From an uncultured Azospirillum sp. (lineage in GTDB: Bacteria; Pseudomonadota; Alphaproteobacteria; RF32; CAG-239): a DNA stretch of 17,347 bases. Position 1 is the first letter of the stretch, and the number at the start of each line of letters is the position of its first letter. Shown here one piece after another: positions 1-7,178 of the stretch. The position numbers and the translations under genes were made by a program. The stretch covers positions 1-17,347 of the forward strand of contig CABUAP010000010.1 of NCBI GenBank assembly GCA_902489675.1, read 5' to 3'. The notes below the pieces were generated by a model. The model saw only the letters and a list, made by a program, of their open reading frames with translations, was not told the DNA's origin and did no database searches.

Positions 1-231
1 GAAACCATAGTTATTTTCCGGCCTGCCCCAAAAACCGGTGCCATACTGCGGATAGTCTTTGTTCTTTCCCTGACGGTCAAAATTTTGCTTCAACACCTGC
101 TCTCTGGCCTGACGGGCTGTTTGATATTCCAGCTCATCACGCAGGCTGAATCCGCTGTGATCGACACCGTAACTGTCTATTTGGTTGTCACCGTTTGAAT
201 AACCAAACGGTGATTTGTATTTTGCATACAT
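1..231 (-). CDS. Hypothetical protein, 5' part only (3' end outside window)
   Basis: An open frame runs leftward from an ATG at 231-229 to the window edge without a stop, giving at least 77 residues. The protein starts MYAKYKSPFGYSNG, is rich in Tyr, Gly, Asn and Gln, and has a charged helical stretch (about residues 29-50) followed by a G-T-G-F-W-G-R-P segment. No signal peptide or membrane segment is seen in this part. An AGGAG lies about 12 bases upstream of the ATG, a little far but usable. The gene follows the pssA terminator on the same strand, so it is probably its own transcription unit driven from the AT-rich gap 232-387. I do not recognise the family. Confidence 0.6.
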   Translation of the reverse strand, partial: MYAKYKSPFGYSNGDNQIDSYGVDHSGFSLRDELEYQTARQAREQVLKQNFDRQGKNKDYPQYGTGFWGRPENNYGF

Positions 232-387
232 TTCCACTTTTCGCTCCTGTTTTCCTAAAATTGTTACTTCACCTACATAACATAATATTCGCAAAAACAC
301 AACTATTATTTGTTTAACTATGGATAAGATATTAAAAATAGTGACACAAATTCATTTTTTTATCCACAGGCAGTTGCAAACAATAAC

Positions 388-417
388 AAAAAAGCCCCGA
401 TTTCGCGGAGCTTTTTT
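388..417 (-). terminator. Rho-independent terminator after pssA
   Basis: Read on the minus strand, a GC stem GCTCCG/CGGGGC (one G-T pair) with a six-base loop is followed by a run of Ts. A run of As precedes it, so it can also work on the plus strand. It lies 26 bases past the pssA stop. Confidence 0.8.
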
Positions 418-442
418 AAAAAGATAAATCCAGTTAAATCAA

Positions 443-1222
443 CTAGATACGTCGCATCATTTTCTGTTTGCTTTTAAGAAAAAACAACACGCCGACGGGA
501 ATACTCAAAGCATATAACCCGGTCGAAACACTCAACACCAACCAAGGTGAACTGATGATCATTGTCGCGAATAAAACCACCACAATAATCAATGGCAACA
601 CCAAATAAGTCGGAATCTTCATATGTTTGGTCGAAACCGTCGGAATCCGGCTGACCATCAGCATGGCAACCACACACATTACCAAGCTGCAAAACCAGTC
701 GCTGCGCAGAAAACCCACATCAGGATATTCAAAACTCAGCATAATCGGTAAAATACCAAGGGCGGCAGCCGCCGGAGCCGGAACCCCGACAAAAAAGTTT
801 TGCCAATAATCCGGCTGCGGCTCATCTTCCAACATCGTGTTAAAACGAGCCAAACGCATAGCCATACAAGTGGCAAACAAAAGGCAGAAAAACCACCCAA
901 ATTTCGGAAAGCTCGATAAGGTCCACTGATACATCAAGATTGCCGGCGCCACCCCAAAGCTGACAAAGTCGGACAAAGAATCCAACTCGGCGCCGAACTT
1001 GGTCGATCCCTTTAACATCCGCGCCACACGCCCATCGAGCATATCAAACAGCGCCGCCAAAAAGATGCAGACAATCGCTTTTCCCCAAAAACCCATAATC
1101 GCATACCGCATGGAGGTCACCCCGGCACACAAAGCCAATGTAGTCACAATGTTGGGCGCAATTTTACGAAACGGCAAAGATGTCAACTTTTGCTGCAACA
1201 AATTATTATTGCTCTTTTGCAT
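443..1222 (-). CDS. pssA: CDP-diacylglycerol--serine O-phosphatidyltransferase
   Basis: PssA joins serine to CDP-diacylglycerol in the inner membrane, giving phosphatidylserine, the precursor of phosphatidylethanolamine. The 259-aa protein carries the complete CDP-alcohol phosphatidyltransferase signature: D60, D63-G64, A67-R68, G77, D81 and D85, the Asp residues that hold the catalytic metals. About seven to eight hydrophobic segments follow a short polar N-terminus, as expected for this family. The ATG shares its A with the TAA stop of psd, and an AGGAG sits inside the end of psd, so translation is probably coupled. The next gene in the pathway, psd, is directly upstream. Length and motif are normal for the bacterial type II enzyme. 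Confidence 0.95.
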   Translation of the reverse strand: MQKSNNNLLQQKLTSLPFRKIAPNIVTTLALCAGVTSMRYAIMGFWGKAIVCIFLAALFDMLDGRVARMLKGSTKFGAELDSLSDFVSFGVAPAILMYQWTLSSFPKFGWFFCLLFATCMAMRLARFNTMLEDEPQPDYWQNFFVGVPAPAAAALGILPIMLSFEYPDVGFLRSDWFCSLVMCVVAMLMVSRIPTVSTKHMKIPTYLVLPLIIVVVLFATMIISSPWLVLSVSTGLYALSIPVGVLFFLKSKQKMMRRI

Positions 1223-1929
1223 TATCTGATCACTCCTTTAACTGCCGCTGCGCCCGAAGATAAGTTAGCGATCACAGTTTCGCCGGCAGTCATAATCTGG
1301 CCCACACAAACCTGCGGTTCAACCCCGGCCGGCAGATAAACATCAAGCCGGGAACCAAAACGAATCAGACCGAAACGTTCACCGGCCTTGTATTTATCAC
1401 CCGGTTTGGCAAAGCACAAAATGCGGCGGGCAATCAGCCCCGCGATCTGAACAAACACAATTTCCTTCCCCGAAGACGTTTTCATCGCCAGCAACTGGCG
1501 CTCATTGTCTTTGCTGGCTTTATCCAGCGTTGCATTTAAAAATTTACCGGGAACATAAACCGCTTTTGAAATTGTTCCTTCAGCCGGCGCCCGGTTGACA
1601 TGAACATTAAATACGCTCATAAACACGCTGACACGCGTAAATTCCTGATCCCCCAGCTCCAATTCTTCGGGAGCTTTAACTTTCGTAATCATCTGTACAA
1701 TACCGTCAGCCGGAGATACAACCACATCCTTAATTTCCGGCGTTACCCGTTCCGGATCGCGAAAGAAATAATAGCACCAAACGGTACAGACAAGCCCGAT
1801 AACGCCGAGTGGTTCCCAGATCATTGCCAATAACGCTGTTATTGCCGCAAAAATCCCAAAAAATTTCCACCCCTCTTTGTTAATATTGGGCAGAACATAC
1901 CGGCGCCAGGAAATATCAACTGTTTTCAT
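1222..1929 (-). CDS. psd: Phosphatidylserine decarboxylase proenzyme (short form)
   Basis: Psd decarboxylates phosphatidylserine to phosphatidylethanolamine on the inner membrane. At 235 aa it matches the short, alphaproteobacterial type rather than the longer E. coli form. Hydrophobic segments at about residues 22-55 anchor it. The SPADG motif places the candidate catalytic Asp at 75, and FNVHVNRAP places the candidate His at 110. R-F-G192-S193-R is the self-cleavage site where Ser193 becomes the pyruvoyl group on the small alpha chain (about 43 aa). The ATG at 1929 has AAAGGAT seven bases upstream. It is the first gene of the psd-pssA pair and has a leader carrying a nested dyad (1961-1992). 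Confidence 0.95.
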   Translation of the reverse strand: MKTVDISWRRYVLPNINKEGWKFFGIFAAITALLAMIWEPLGVIGLVCTVWCYYFFRDPERVTPEIKDVVVSPADGIVQMITKVKAPEELELGDQEFTRVSVFMSVFNVHVNRAPAEGTISKAVYVPGKFLNATLDKASKDNERQLLAMKTSSGKEIVFVQIAGLIARRILCFAKPGDKYKAGERFGLIRFGSRLDVYLPAGVEPQVCVGQIMTAGETVIANLSSGAAAVKGVIR

Positions 1930-1960
1930 AAGTTATCCTTTCTGTAATCAAAAGTTTTCA

Positions 1961-1992
1961 GACATACCGAAACGCTGTTTCTGCCATATGTC
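1961..1992. repeat. Nested inverted repeat in the psd leader
   Basis: Outer arms GACATA/TATGTC (6 bp) enclose inner arms GAAAC/GTTTC (5 bp) around a GCT centre. It sits 32 bases upstream of the psd start codon, where it could be an operator or an RNA hairpin in the leader. There is no T-run, so it is not a terminator. Confidence 0.45.
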
Positions 1993-2089
1993 TCGCTAAG
2001 AGCAAAACACATTTTTTGCATCATTACAAGTTTTTAATCCGATTAGTCCAGATCAAATCGCAAATTTTTTCCAAACGATAAGTTTATGG

Positions 2090-2118
2090 TTGCATTTATG
2101 ACTTTTTATATGTATAAG
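2090..2118 (+). promoter_or_regulatory. Sigma70-like promoter of tRNA-Leu(UAA)
   Basis: TTGCAT (2090-2095) and TATAAG (2113-2118) are separated by 17 bases, and the tRNA begins 15 bases after the -10 box. The -10 matches consensus at five of six positions. Confidence 0.65.
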
Positions 2119-2132
2119 ATGGAATAGATTTT

Positions 2133-2219
2133 GCGCTTGTGGCGGAACTGGTAGACGCTGCAGACTTAAAATCTGTTGGCCGCAAGGCCGTGCCGGTTCG
2201 ATTCCGGCCTAGCGCACCA
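2133..2219 (+). tRNA. tRNA-Leu (anticodon UAA)
   Basis: This 87-base tRNA decodes UUA/UUG. D stem GCG/CGC, anticodon stem around a CTTAAAA loop (anticodon TAA at positions 34-36), a long class II variable arm GGCC-GCAA-GGCC, T arm GCCGG-TTCGATT-CCGGC and an encoded CCA can all be drawn. The acceptor stem GCGCTTG/CTAGCGC has one T-T mismatch at pair 6-67. The encoded CCA is followed by a second CCA. A terminator follows within ten bases, so it is a single-gene unit. Confidence 0.95.
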
Positions 2220-2225
2220 CCATAT

Positions 2226-2249
2226 AAAACCGCCGTTTTTGGCGGTTTT
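2226..2249 (+). terminator. Rho-independent terminator after tRNA-Leu, probably bidirectional
   Basis: A perfect nine-pair stem AAAACCGCC/GGCGGTTTT closes a GTTTTT loop. A-rich and T-rich flanks on both sides would let it also stop the minus-strand gene that ends at 2339. Confidence 0.75.
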
Positions 2250-2338
2250 ATGTTATCAAAAATTCAATCTCCATTCCGACTTTTTTACGCATATATTACA
2301 CACAAAAAAACAGTTATGCCCCTTTATTTTTGAACCGG

Positions 2339-2947
2339 TCAATTTTCGGGAATTAAGGTCAAAGAATTAAAAATCAGCCCAAACTTGCGGCTTTCTTGCC
2401 CAAAACCAAGACTTTTCGGCGATACGGCGCCGTCAATTTTAAAAACCAGATTCACCGGCATCTCCGTACTTAAATATTTTTTGGCAATTTTAATCTTTGT
2501 CTTAGGCTTTTTTCTTTGATATTCAAAATCCCACTCGGCGATTTTTCTCTCATCCATATATACTTCCGCAAAAACGTGCTCATTTTTATTATTGACATAC
2601 GGATCAATTTCAAACTCAAGCCACAAAGACGAATAGACCTGCGGCAGTCTGAAAGACAACCTCACCTCATTGCCGCTGCTCCATATCCCTTTATCATCAA
2701 AGCGGACAAAGCCCAGTGCTTTAAAATTATTATTCTGCCCGTTAAAATTATATTTTTGCAGATAATTAGTTACCTCGGCAATCGGTTCCCGCAAAAATGC
2801 CCTTTCCTCGTCAATAGAATAACTGCGTGCGCTCAACAGGTAATAATCGGCATAATATTTGCAAATACCCGGACTGAGCATACAATAAGTTACGCCGTAA
2901 TAAATGAGCGCCAAAACCATAATCAGCAATATCTTAAATTTGAGCAT
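2339..2947 (-). CDS. Membrane-anchored beta-rich protein of unknown function (DUF7024-like C-terminus)
   Basis: The frame is open from a TTG at 2965, but the ATG at 2947 is preferred: a GAGGAAA lies upstream of it and a good promoter ends just before. This gives 202 aa. A hydrophobic segment at about residues 4-24 anchors the N-terminus. The rest is rich in alternating hydrophobic residues (beta strands), with the segments VRLSFRLPQVYSSLWLEFEID and FAEVYMDERKIAEWDFEY. It closes with an SPKxLGFGxESRKFGL...SLTL motif (about 176-198). That ending recalls the domain found at the C-terminus of some phosphoglycerol-transferase-like membrane proteins (DUF7024, from memory), usually fused to a large enzyme; here it stands alone. 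The function is unknown; an envelope role is inference. Confidence 0.75.
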   Translation of the reverse strand: MLKFKILLIMVLALIYYGVTYCMLSPGICKYYADYYLLSARSYSIDEERAFLREPIAEVTNYLQKYNFNGQNNNFKALGFVRFDDKGIWSSGNEVRLSFRLPQVYSSLWLEFEIDPYVNNKNEHVFAEVYMDERKIAEWDFEYQRKKPKTKIKIAKKYLSTEMPVNLVFKIDGAVSPKSLGFGQESRKFGLIFNSLTLIPEN

Positions 2948-2982
2948 CGCACAATATTTCCTCAACGTTGTGTTTTAAGATT

Positions 2983-3011
2983 ATTATAATTAAAACAATA
3001 ACGTTCACCAA
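2983..3011 (-). promoter_or_regulatory. Sigma70-like promoter for the gene at 2339-2947
   Basis: On the minus strand TTGGTG (3011-3006) and a perfect TATAAT (2988-2983) are 17 bases apart. Transcription would begin about 30 bases before the ATG at 2947, which supports that start over the upstream TTG. Confidence 0.65.
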
Positions 3012-3052
3012 GCAGGAATTTGTATTAAAATCCCAAATTCATATTTCTGTAA

Positions 3053-5041
3053 CTATTTCTCGGCGGAATTTTCTTTTTCATCATGGGAAACCGCACTGCC
3101 TTTCAGATTGCTCAAAAACTGCGCTTCCATTTTCAAATAACGCGTCAGCAGCCATTTTGACCGGGAAATTAAAGCAACCGAAGCCACCAGCAAAACTAGC
3201 GTGACCTTCTGATTTTCCGTTAAAAACTGATGAACAACGGTAACGATAAAAAAGGCAACCACCAACAAACGAAAACTGGTCAGCACCAAAAGCGGCAGCC
3301 GGTTAGCTTTTTTAGCCCGCCATAGTTGATAATATATTTTTGCTACCGGAGCATTGGAAACAAAAAAGTTCTTCAAACTTTCGGCATTTTCGCCCAAAAG
3401 ATTATCAATCACCGAAGTTTTCTCCTCTGCCGGCAGCTGATGTTCAACAGACGCCGCTGCGGTTTTGGCATCATCTTTCTCATCGGCAACCGCCTTCTCA
3501 CTTTGCGGTTTTAAAAACTTTTTCCGCCAGCTTGCGGGCAGGGAATCGGCAAAAGAACGCACAAAGGAAGGTAACACAATTTCCCAGCCGATCAGAGCCT
3601 TTAAGAACGGGGACATCAAACCGAAAGCGATCATTGTCATCACAATCCGCCCCGGGATCCCCGGTAGCGCCATCCGCACATAAGGACGAACAAAGTGCAT
3701 ACAAAAACCGATGATCGCAAACAAAATGATTGAAAATAAGATCATACGTAGAGCATAATTTTTAAACAAAGCACTCCACAAACGTTCTTCCGATTTGCTG
3801 GGAGCCCGGGCAGCCGCCGATTTTTCAATATAACTTTTCCATGACGGCGGCATCCGTCGGTCAATCAGTTTATAAACCGGTTCTGCCGAACGTATCATCA
3901 TTGGCGTCAGAAAAGTCGTGATCACGGAAACCGCCACAATCACCGGATAAACCTGCGCATCCAAAACCCCCAAACTCATACCGAGCGCAGCAATAATAAA
4001 AGCAAACTCACCGACCTGCGCAAGCGAAAAGGCGCATTGTACCGAGGTTCGCAATGTTTGTCCCGAGATAACAAACCCAAAACAGGAAAAAAACACCTTG
4101 CCCAAAACCACAATAACGGTAATGACCGCAATCGGTCCGGCATAAGTCGCAAACATCACCGGGTCAACCATCATACCGACCGAAACAAAAAAGACCGCAC
4201 CGAAAAAATCTTTTAACGGGCGAACAACATTTTCAATCCGTGAAATCAGCCCCGTTTCCGACAACACAGACCCCATTAGAAAAGCCCCCAATGCGGAAGA
4301 AAAACCAGAAGCCGTTGCCAGCCACACCATTCCGAAACACATTCCGACCGTAAGCAGCAACAGCATTTCGTCATTTAAAAACGAGGTCAGTTTTTTCAAA
4401 ACCGTCGGCACAATATAAATACCGATGACAAAACATAAAATCAGAAAAGACAACAACTTTAGGGTGCTGAGCGCCAATGCGCCGCCGTTAATACTCTGTC
4501 CGAGCGCCACCATCGGCAATAACACCAGCAGCAAAATACCGACCAAATCTTCAATCACCAAAACACCGAACACCAAATCGGTAAATTTTTGTTTTTTGAT
4601 ATTGAGATCATCAAAAGCCTTGATAATAATGGTGGTCGACGACATCGAAATCATGGAACCGAGGAAAAAGCTGTCCATCGTCGACCAGCCGAGCAAAAGA
4701 CCGGTATAATATCCGAGAAAAAGCATAAACAAAATGTTGGCGTTGGCCGTGATCATTGCCGATTTGCCGACGTTGAGCATTTTTTTGAAGCTGAACTCCA
4801 GCCCCAGACCGAAAAGCAGGAAAATCACCCCGATATCTGCCCACAAAGTCAAATTCTCCCGATCGCTGACCGTTGGCAACAAATCGAAATACGGTCCGGC
4901 AAAAATACCGGCCAAAACATATCCCAACACAATCGGTTGTTTCAGCTTTTTACAAATCAGCGTGGTAATGCCGGCATAAATCGTAATTAAGGTCAGATCA
5001 ATAATCAGAGCATGGATGGTGTGCATTGTTTTTTCCCGCAA
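3053..5041 (-). CDS. CPA2-family cation:proton antiporter (KefB/NapA-like) with extra C-terminal membrane region
   Basis: This is an inner-membrane monovalent cation/proton exchanger. Residues about 10-390 form the Na+/H+ exchanger core with about 12 hydrophobic segments, including QPIVLGYVLAGIFAGP, an SMSSTTIII unwound-helix region, the ion-binding acidic pair E164-D165 in VLVIEDLVG, and GFSSALGAFLMG. After the core there is no TrkA/RCK nucleotide-binding domain (no GxGxxG). Instead there are two more membrane segments (about 430-490), a charged loop (about 505-580) and two final segments (about 582-635). This layout separates it from KefB/KefC proper. Start is ambiguous: TTG at 5041 has AAGGA seven bases upstream (662 aa), while ATG at 5026 has only a weak GGGA (657 aa). 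The ion carried cannot be told. Confidence 0.88.
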   Translation of the reverse strand: MREKTMHTIHALIIDLTLITIYAGITTLICKKLKQPIVLGYVLAGIFAGPYFDLLPTVSDRENLTLWADIGVIFLLFGLGLEFSFKKMLNVGKSAMITANANILFMLFLGYYTGLLLGWSTMDSFFLGSMISMSSTTIIIKAFDDLNIKKQKFTDLVFGVLVIEDLVGILLLVLLPMVALGQSINGGALALSTLKLLSFLILCFVIGIYIVPTVLKKLTSFLNDEMLLLLTVGMCFGMVWLATASGFSSALGAFLMGSVLSETGLISRIENVVRPLKDFFGAVFFVSVGMMVDPVMFATYAGPIAVITVIVVLGKVFFSCFGFVISGQTLRTSVQCAFSLAQVGEFAFIIAALGMSLGVLDAQVYPVIVAVSVITTFLTPMMIRSAEPVYKLIDRRMPPSWKSYIEKSAAARAPSKSEERLWSALFKNYALRMILFSIILFAIIGFCMHFVRPYVRMALPGIPGRIVMTMIAFGLMSPFLKALIGWEIVLPSFVRSFADSLPASWRKKFLKPQSEKAVADEKDDAKTAAASVEHQLPAEEKTSVIDNLLGENAESLKNFFVSNAPVAKIYYQLWRAKKANRLPLLVLTSFRLLVVAFFIVTVVHQFLTENQKVTLVLLVASVALISRSKWLLTRYLKMEAQFLSNLKGSAVSHDEKENSAEK

Positions 5042-5059
5042 AAATAAATCCTTGGAGAG

Positions 5060-5097
5060 AATATGCGGTGTTTTTTAATTTTGAGTTAAACCGCATA
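5060..5097 (-). promoter_or_regulatory. Possible operator/promoter of the antiporter gene
   Basis: Perfect 8-bp inverted arms TATGCGGT (5062-5069) and ACCGCATA (5090-5097) are separated by 20 bases. A weak promoter, TTAACT (5089-5084) and CATATT (5065-5060) with an 18-base spacer, lies between and partly under them. The layout suits a dimeric regulator; the promoter itself is weak. Confidence 0.35.
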
Positions 5098-5127
5098 AAA
5101 AAATCCCCTCCGGAAGGGGACTTTTTT
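5097..5127 (-). terminator. Rho-independent terminator after the gene at 5140-6102
   Basis: A TCCCC/GGGGA stem with a seven-base loop is flanked by A and T runs on both sides. It lies about 12 bases past the stop at 5140 and separates that gene from the antiporter. Confidence 0.8.
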
Positions 5128-5139
5128 GATTGCCGAAAC

Positions 5140-6102
5140 TCAGCGGCTCAGAGAATCTTTCACCATCTTCTGCTGCGCGGCGGACAAGGAAACGGAATTG
5201 TTCCTGCCGGACTTTTCAAAGTTTTCCTTCTCGTATTTCCGGGTAAAGTCCTGAGCATGCTCATACATGCCCTTGATCTTGTTGTCCAGCATCTTTTCAT
5301 CCGCCTTTTCGCCGGTTTTCGCGTATTTTTCCGCAAGTTTGTGAATACGCCCGCTTTCCTGCGCCAGCTTCAGCATTTTGCGATAGCTCTTCATCGCCTT
5401 TCCGGCGGCCTTTCTGGCCGACTTGTCGACGTTTTTGACGTCACGGTTGATTTTGGCCCGGACAATCGGATCGTTCTGATCTTCCCGGCCGTAATTTGCC
5501 AGCACGCTTTCCATGCCGGAAGTCATCTGCACCACCCCGTCCAGCGCCGGCAGCATTTCTTCTCCCAGCAGTTTGGACATTTCCACTTCCGTCGCGCCAA
5601 CCGCCAGATCAAGCTTGGTTTCATAATCCAGCTCCTGCTTGCCGTAGCCGGCATCCTCGCATTCTCCGAGCAGGTCGTTGCAAATGTCGTAATGTTCGTC
5701 ATCACAGGTTTTTCTGGCGTCCTCATAATCATAGGGAACGTCTTCTTCCTCTCCAACCCTGATCTCCGGCGCCGGCGGTTCGGCGGCCGGAATGTTGATC
5801 CCCGCCGGCCGGTCGTCAACAACCGGAGCGGGAGCCTCGGGCATGCTCTGCGGCGTCGCGCCCAGCCCCGGCCATTCGGCCGTCGGCGTATTGTCAGGCG
5901 CCGGCTGCGGAGCATTTTGCGTCACCGGCTCGACTTTGCGGTCAACATCCTGCTGCACCGTCATTACCTTGTCGTTGCCCAGTTCCACCGCCACCGCCGT
6001 CACGCCCACCGTAACCACGCCGCGCAGCGCGTTGACCAGCGCCCGGTTCCGCCGTTTTTTCTGCTGTTCTGCAGGAGAAAGCGTCTTCTTTTTCTCAGCC
6101 AT
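5140..6102 (-). CDS. Single-pass, proline-rich protein of unknown function
   Basis: Start at the ATG of 6102 is chosen over the in-frame ATG at 6108, because GGGG is seven bases from the former and almost touches the latter. The 320-aa product has a very basic N-terminus (KKK, KKRRNR), one weakly hydrophobic segment (about residues 26-40, VVTVGVTAVAVEL), a Pro/Ala-rich acidic linker (about 55-115), a Cys-containing acidic patch (C-DDEHYDIC-DLLGEC, about 130-150) and a long charged helical C-terminal half with coiled-coil character. No enzyme motif is seen. The gene looks richer in G+C than its neighbours and has few stops in other frames, which may indicate a different origin. It has its own promoter and terminator. 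An envelope-spanning or secreted role is inference. Confidence 0.7.
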   Translation of the reverse strand: MAEKKKTLSPAEQQKKRRNRALVNALRGVVTVGVTAVAVELGNDKVMTVQQDVDRKVEPVTQNAPQPAPDNTPTAEWPGLGATPQSMPEAPAPVVDDRPAGINIPAAEPPAPEIRVGEEEDVPYDYEDARKTCDDEHYDICNDLLGECEDAGYGKQELDYETKLDLAVGATEVEMSKLLGEEMLPALDGVVQMTSGMESVLANYGREDQNDPIVRAKINRDVKNVDKSARKAAGKAMKSYRKMLKLAQESGRIHKLAEKYAKTGEKADEKMLDNKIKGMYEHAQDFTRKYEKENFEKSGRNNSVSLSAAQQKMVKDSLSR

Positions 6103-6132
6103 ATTCATACCCCAAATATTTTTCTATTGCAA

Positions 6133-6161
6133 ATTATACCATATACTTCAGCGAATTGCCA
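6133..6161 (-). promoter_or_regulatory. Extended -10 promoter for the gene at 5140-6102
   Basis: On the minus strand TGGTATAAT (a perfect TATAAT at 6138-6133 with the extended TGn) has TGGCAA 17 bases upstream (6161-6156). The -35 lies inside the last codons of the preceding gene. Transcription would start about 24 bases before the ATG at 6102. Confidence 0.6.
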
Positions 6162-6684
6162 CAAATTCTTTGACATGTCCGTCGGGATCGCACCACATAG
6201 TCAAAAACTCGTCGGCAATAACCAGCCGCACCTGATCATAATAGGGATCATACAATAAAATCCGGTGTTCTTCGGTATCTTCCCGATCACGAACGGCAAA
6301 ATAGCCCAATACCACAACCCAATGAGCATAATTGTACATACATTCCACCATTACAAAATATTTTTCCGCCAGCAGCTTGGCCAAAAGCGGAAGACCAACT
6401 TCATCTTCCCGGTAATTTTTATGCGTTTTGACAATTCTGGCCGGGCTCAACATTTCCTTGGCCAAAAATTCATCAGTATAATGAGGTCCGGGCACCAGAG
6501 CAAATTTTTCAATAAAATCATTTTCGGAAGGAATATCTTTCGTTCTGCCCGAAAGCAGCGTGCGGATGCAGGCAACGGAACAAGTCCAATCGCGCTCCTG
6601 GCGAAACAGCTGCGGCGGCGTGTTGGATACCGAAATATACGCAGACGGTTCCTCATAGGTAAAATACTCTTTTATGCGTTTCAT
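6148..6684 (-). CDS. Papain-fold C39-like / GUCD1-like protein
   Basis: The 178-aa protein has the layout of C39-like cysteine peptidases: Q29 six residues before C35 in QERDWTCSVACIRTLL, H121 in YNYAHWVVVLGY, and D146 in LLYDPYYD. The order Gln, Cys, His, Asp and the DW-C--AC context resemble the GUCD1/Guanylate_cyc_2 family (PF09778), whose usual form is WDCGLAC; here the residues before and after the Cys are T and S. There is no signal peptide or transport domain, so it is probably cytosolic. Whether it cuts peptides is unknown. GGAGAAAG lies just upstream of the ATG. The gene has its own promoter after the 61-aa gene. Confidence 0.72.
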   Translation of the reverse strand: MKRIKEYFTYEEPSAYISVSNTPPQLFRQERDWTCSVACIRTLLSGRTKDIPSENDFIEKFALVPGPHYTDEFLAKEMLSPARIVKTHKNYREDEVGLPLLAKLLAEKYFVMVECMYNYAHWVVVLGYFAVRDREDTEEHRILLYDPYYDQVRLVIADEFLTMWCDPDGHVKEFVAIR

Positions 6685-6697
6685 TTACTTTCTCCCC

Positions 6698-6718
6698 GAC
6701 AACAATTTTACTGTTGTC
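6698..6718 (-). promoter_or_regulatory. Leader hairpin before the C39-like gene
   Basis: Perfect 7-bp arms GACAACA/TGTTGTC around a seven-base loop end immediately before the GGGGAGAAAG ribosome-binding site. No T-run follows, so it is more likely a leader structure or operator than a terminator. Confidence 0.4.
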
Positions 6719-6731
6719 AGATTAACAGAAA

Positions 6732-6760
6732 AGAATAACGAATCAACAAAATTGTGACAA
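6732..6760 (-). promoter_or_regulatory. Sigma70-like promoter of the C39-like gene
   Basis: TTGTCA (6760-6755) and TATTCT (6737-6732) are 17 bases apart on the minus strand, placing the start of transcription just before the leader hairpin. Confidence 0.45.
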
Positions 6761-6771
6761 AAAAGAAAAGA

Positions 6772-6957
6772 TTATGATACTTTATAAGCTTCCGCGCGGC
6801 GTCTGGCCAAACATTTGCGATATTCACTGTATATATAAAGATTGCAGGCAATGGCCATCCCGCGGAGAACCATCCGGCGGTCATCATCATGGATTGTTTC
6901 TTCCAAATATTGGAAATATGCTGCCAACTCTTCCGCATTGTTAAATTTTACCGACAT
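6772..6957 (-). CDS. Small hypothetical protein (61 aa)
   Basis: A short frame starts at the ATG of 6957 with AAAGGGAAAA about eight bases upstream, a good ribosome-binding site. The product is polar and helical: an acidic first half (NNAEELAAYFQYLEETIHDDD) and a basic end (RKCLARRRAEAYK). It has no membrane segment and no motif I recognise. The overlapping frame 6717-6938 lacks a comparable site and is treated as a shadow. It lies 87 bases upstream of the C39-like gene on the same strand; a promoter in that gap suggests separate expression, though read-through is possible. Confidence 0.6.
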   Translation of the reverse strand: MSVKFNNAEELAAYFQYLEETIHDDDRRMVLRGMAIACNLYIYSEYRKCLARRRAEAYKVS

Positions 6958-7178
6958 GATATTTTCCCTTTGATGTTTACCTGAATATTATCTTATCACA
7001 AAAAACATATTTCCGATGTTATAGTTTTATGACAAAAAAGACACAAAACGCCGACAACATCCAAACAACCATTGCCGCAAAATAAAATGTTTGTTGCCGC
7101 ACTTTGCGATTGCACATTAAGATTATTTAGTTTAGTTATGAAAACAACATCAACTTTATTTGACAGGAAAATTTTAAA

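Noticed and set aside
2139..2370. Two 64-aa frames overlapping tRNA-Leu(UAA)
   Set aside because: They start inside the tRNA or its terminator region and have no ribosome-binding site.
5026..6258. 410-aa open frame on the plus strand
   Set aside because: It runs antisense through a gene with its own promoter, ribosome-binding site and terminator; its translation is Arg/His/Phe-rich, typical of an antisense shadow.
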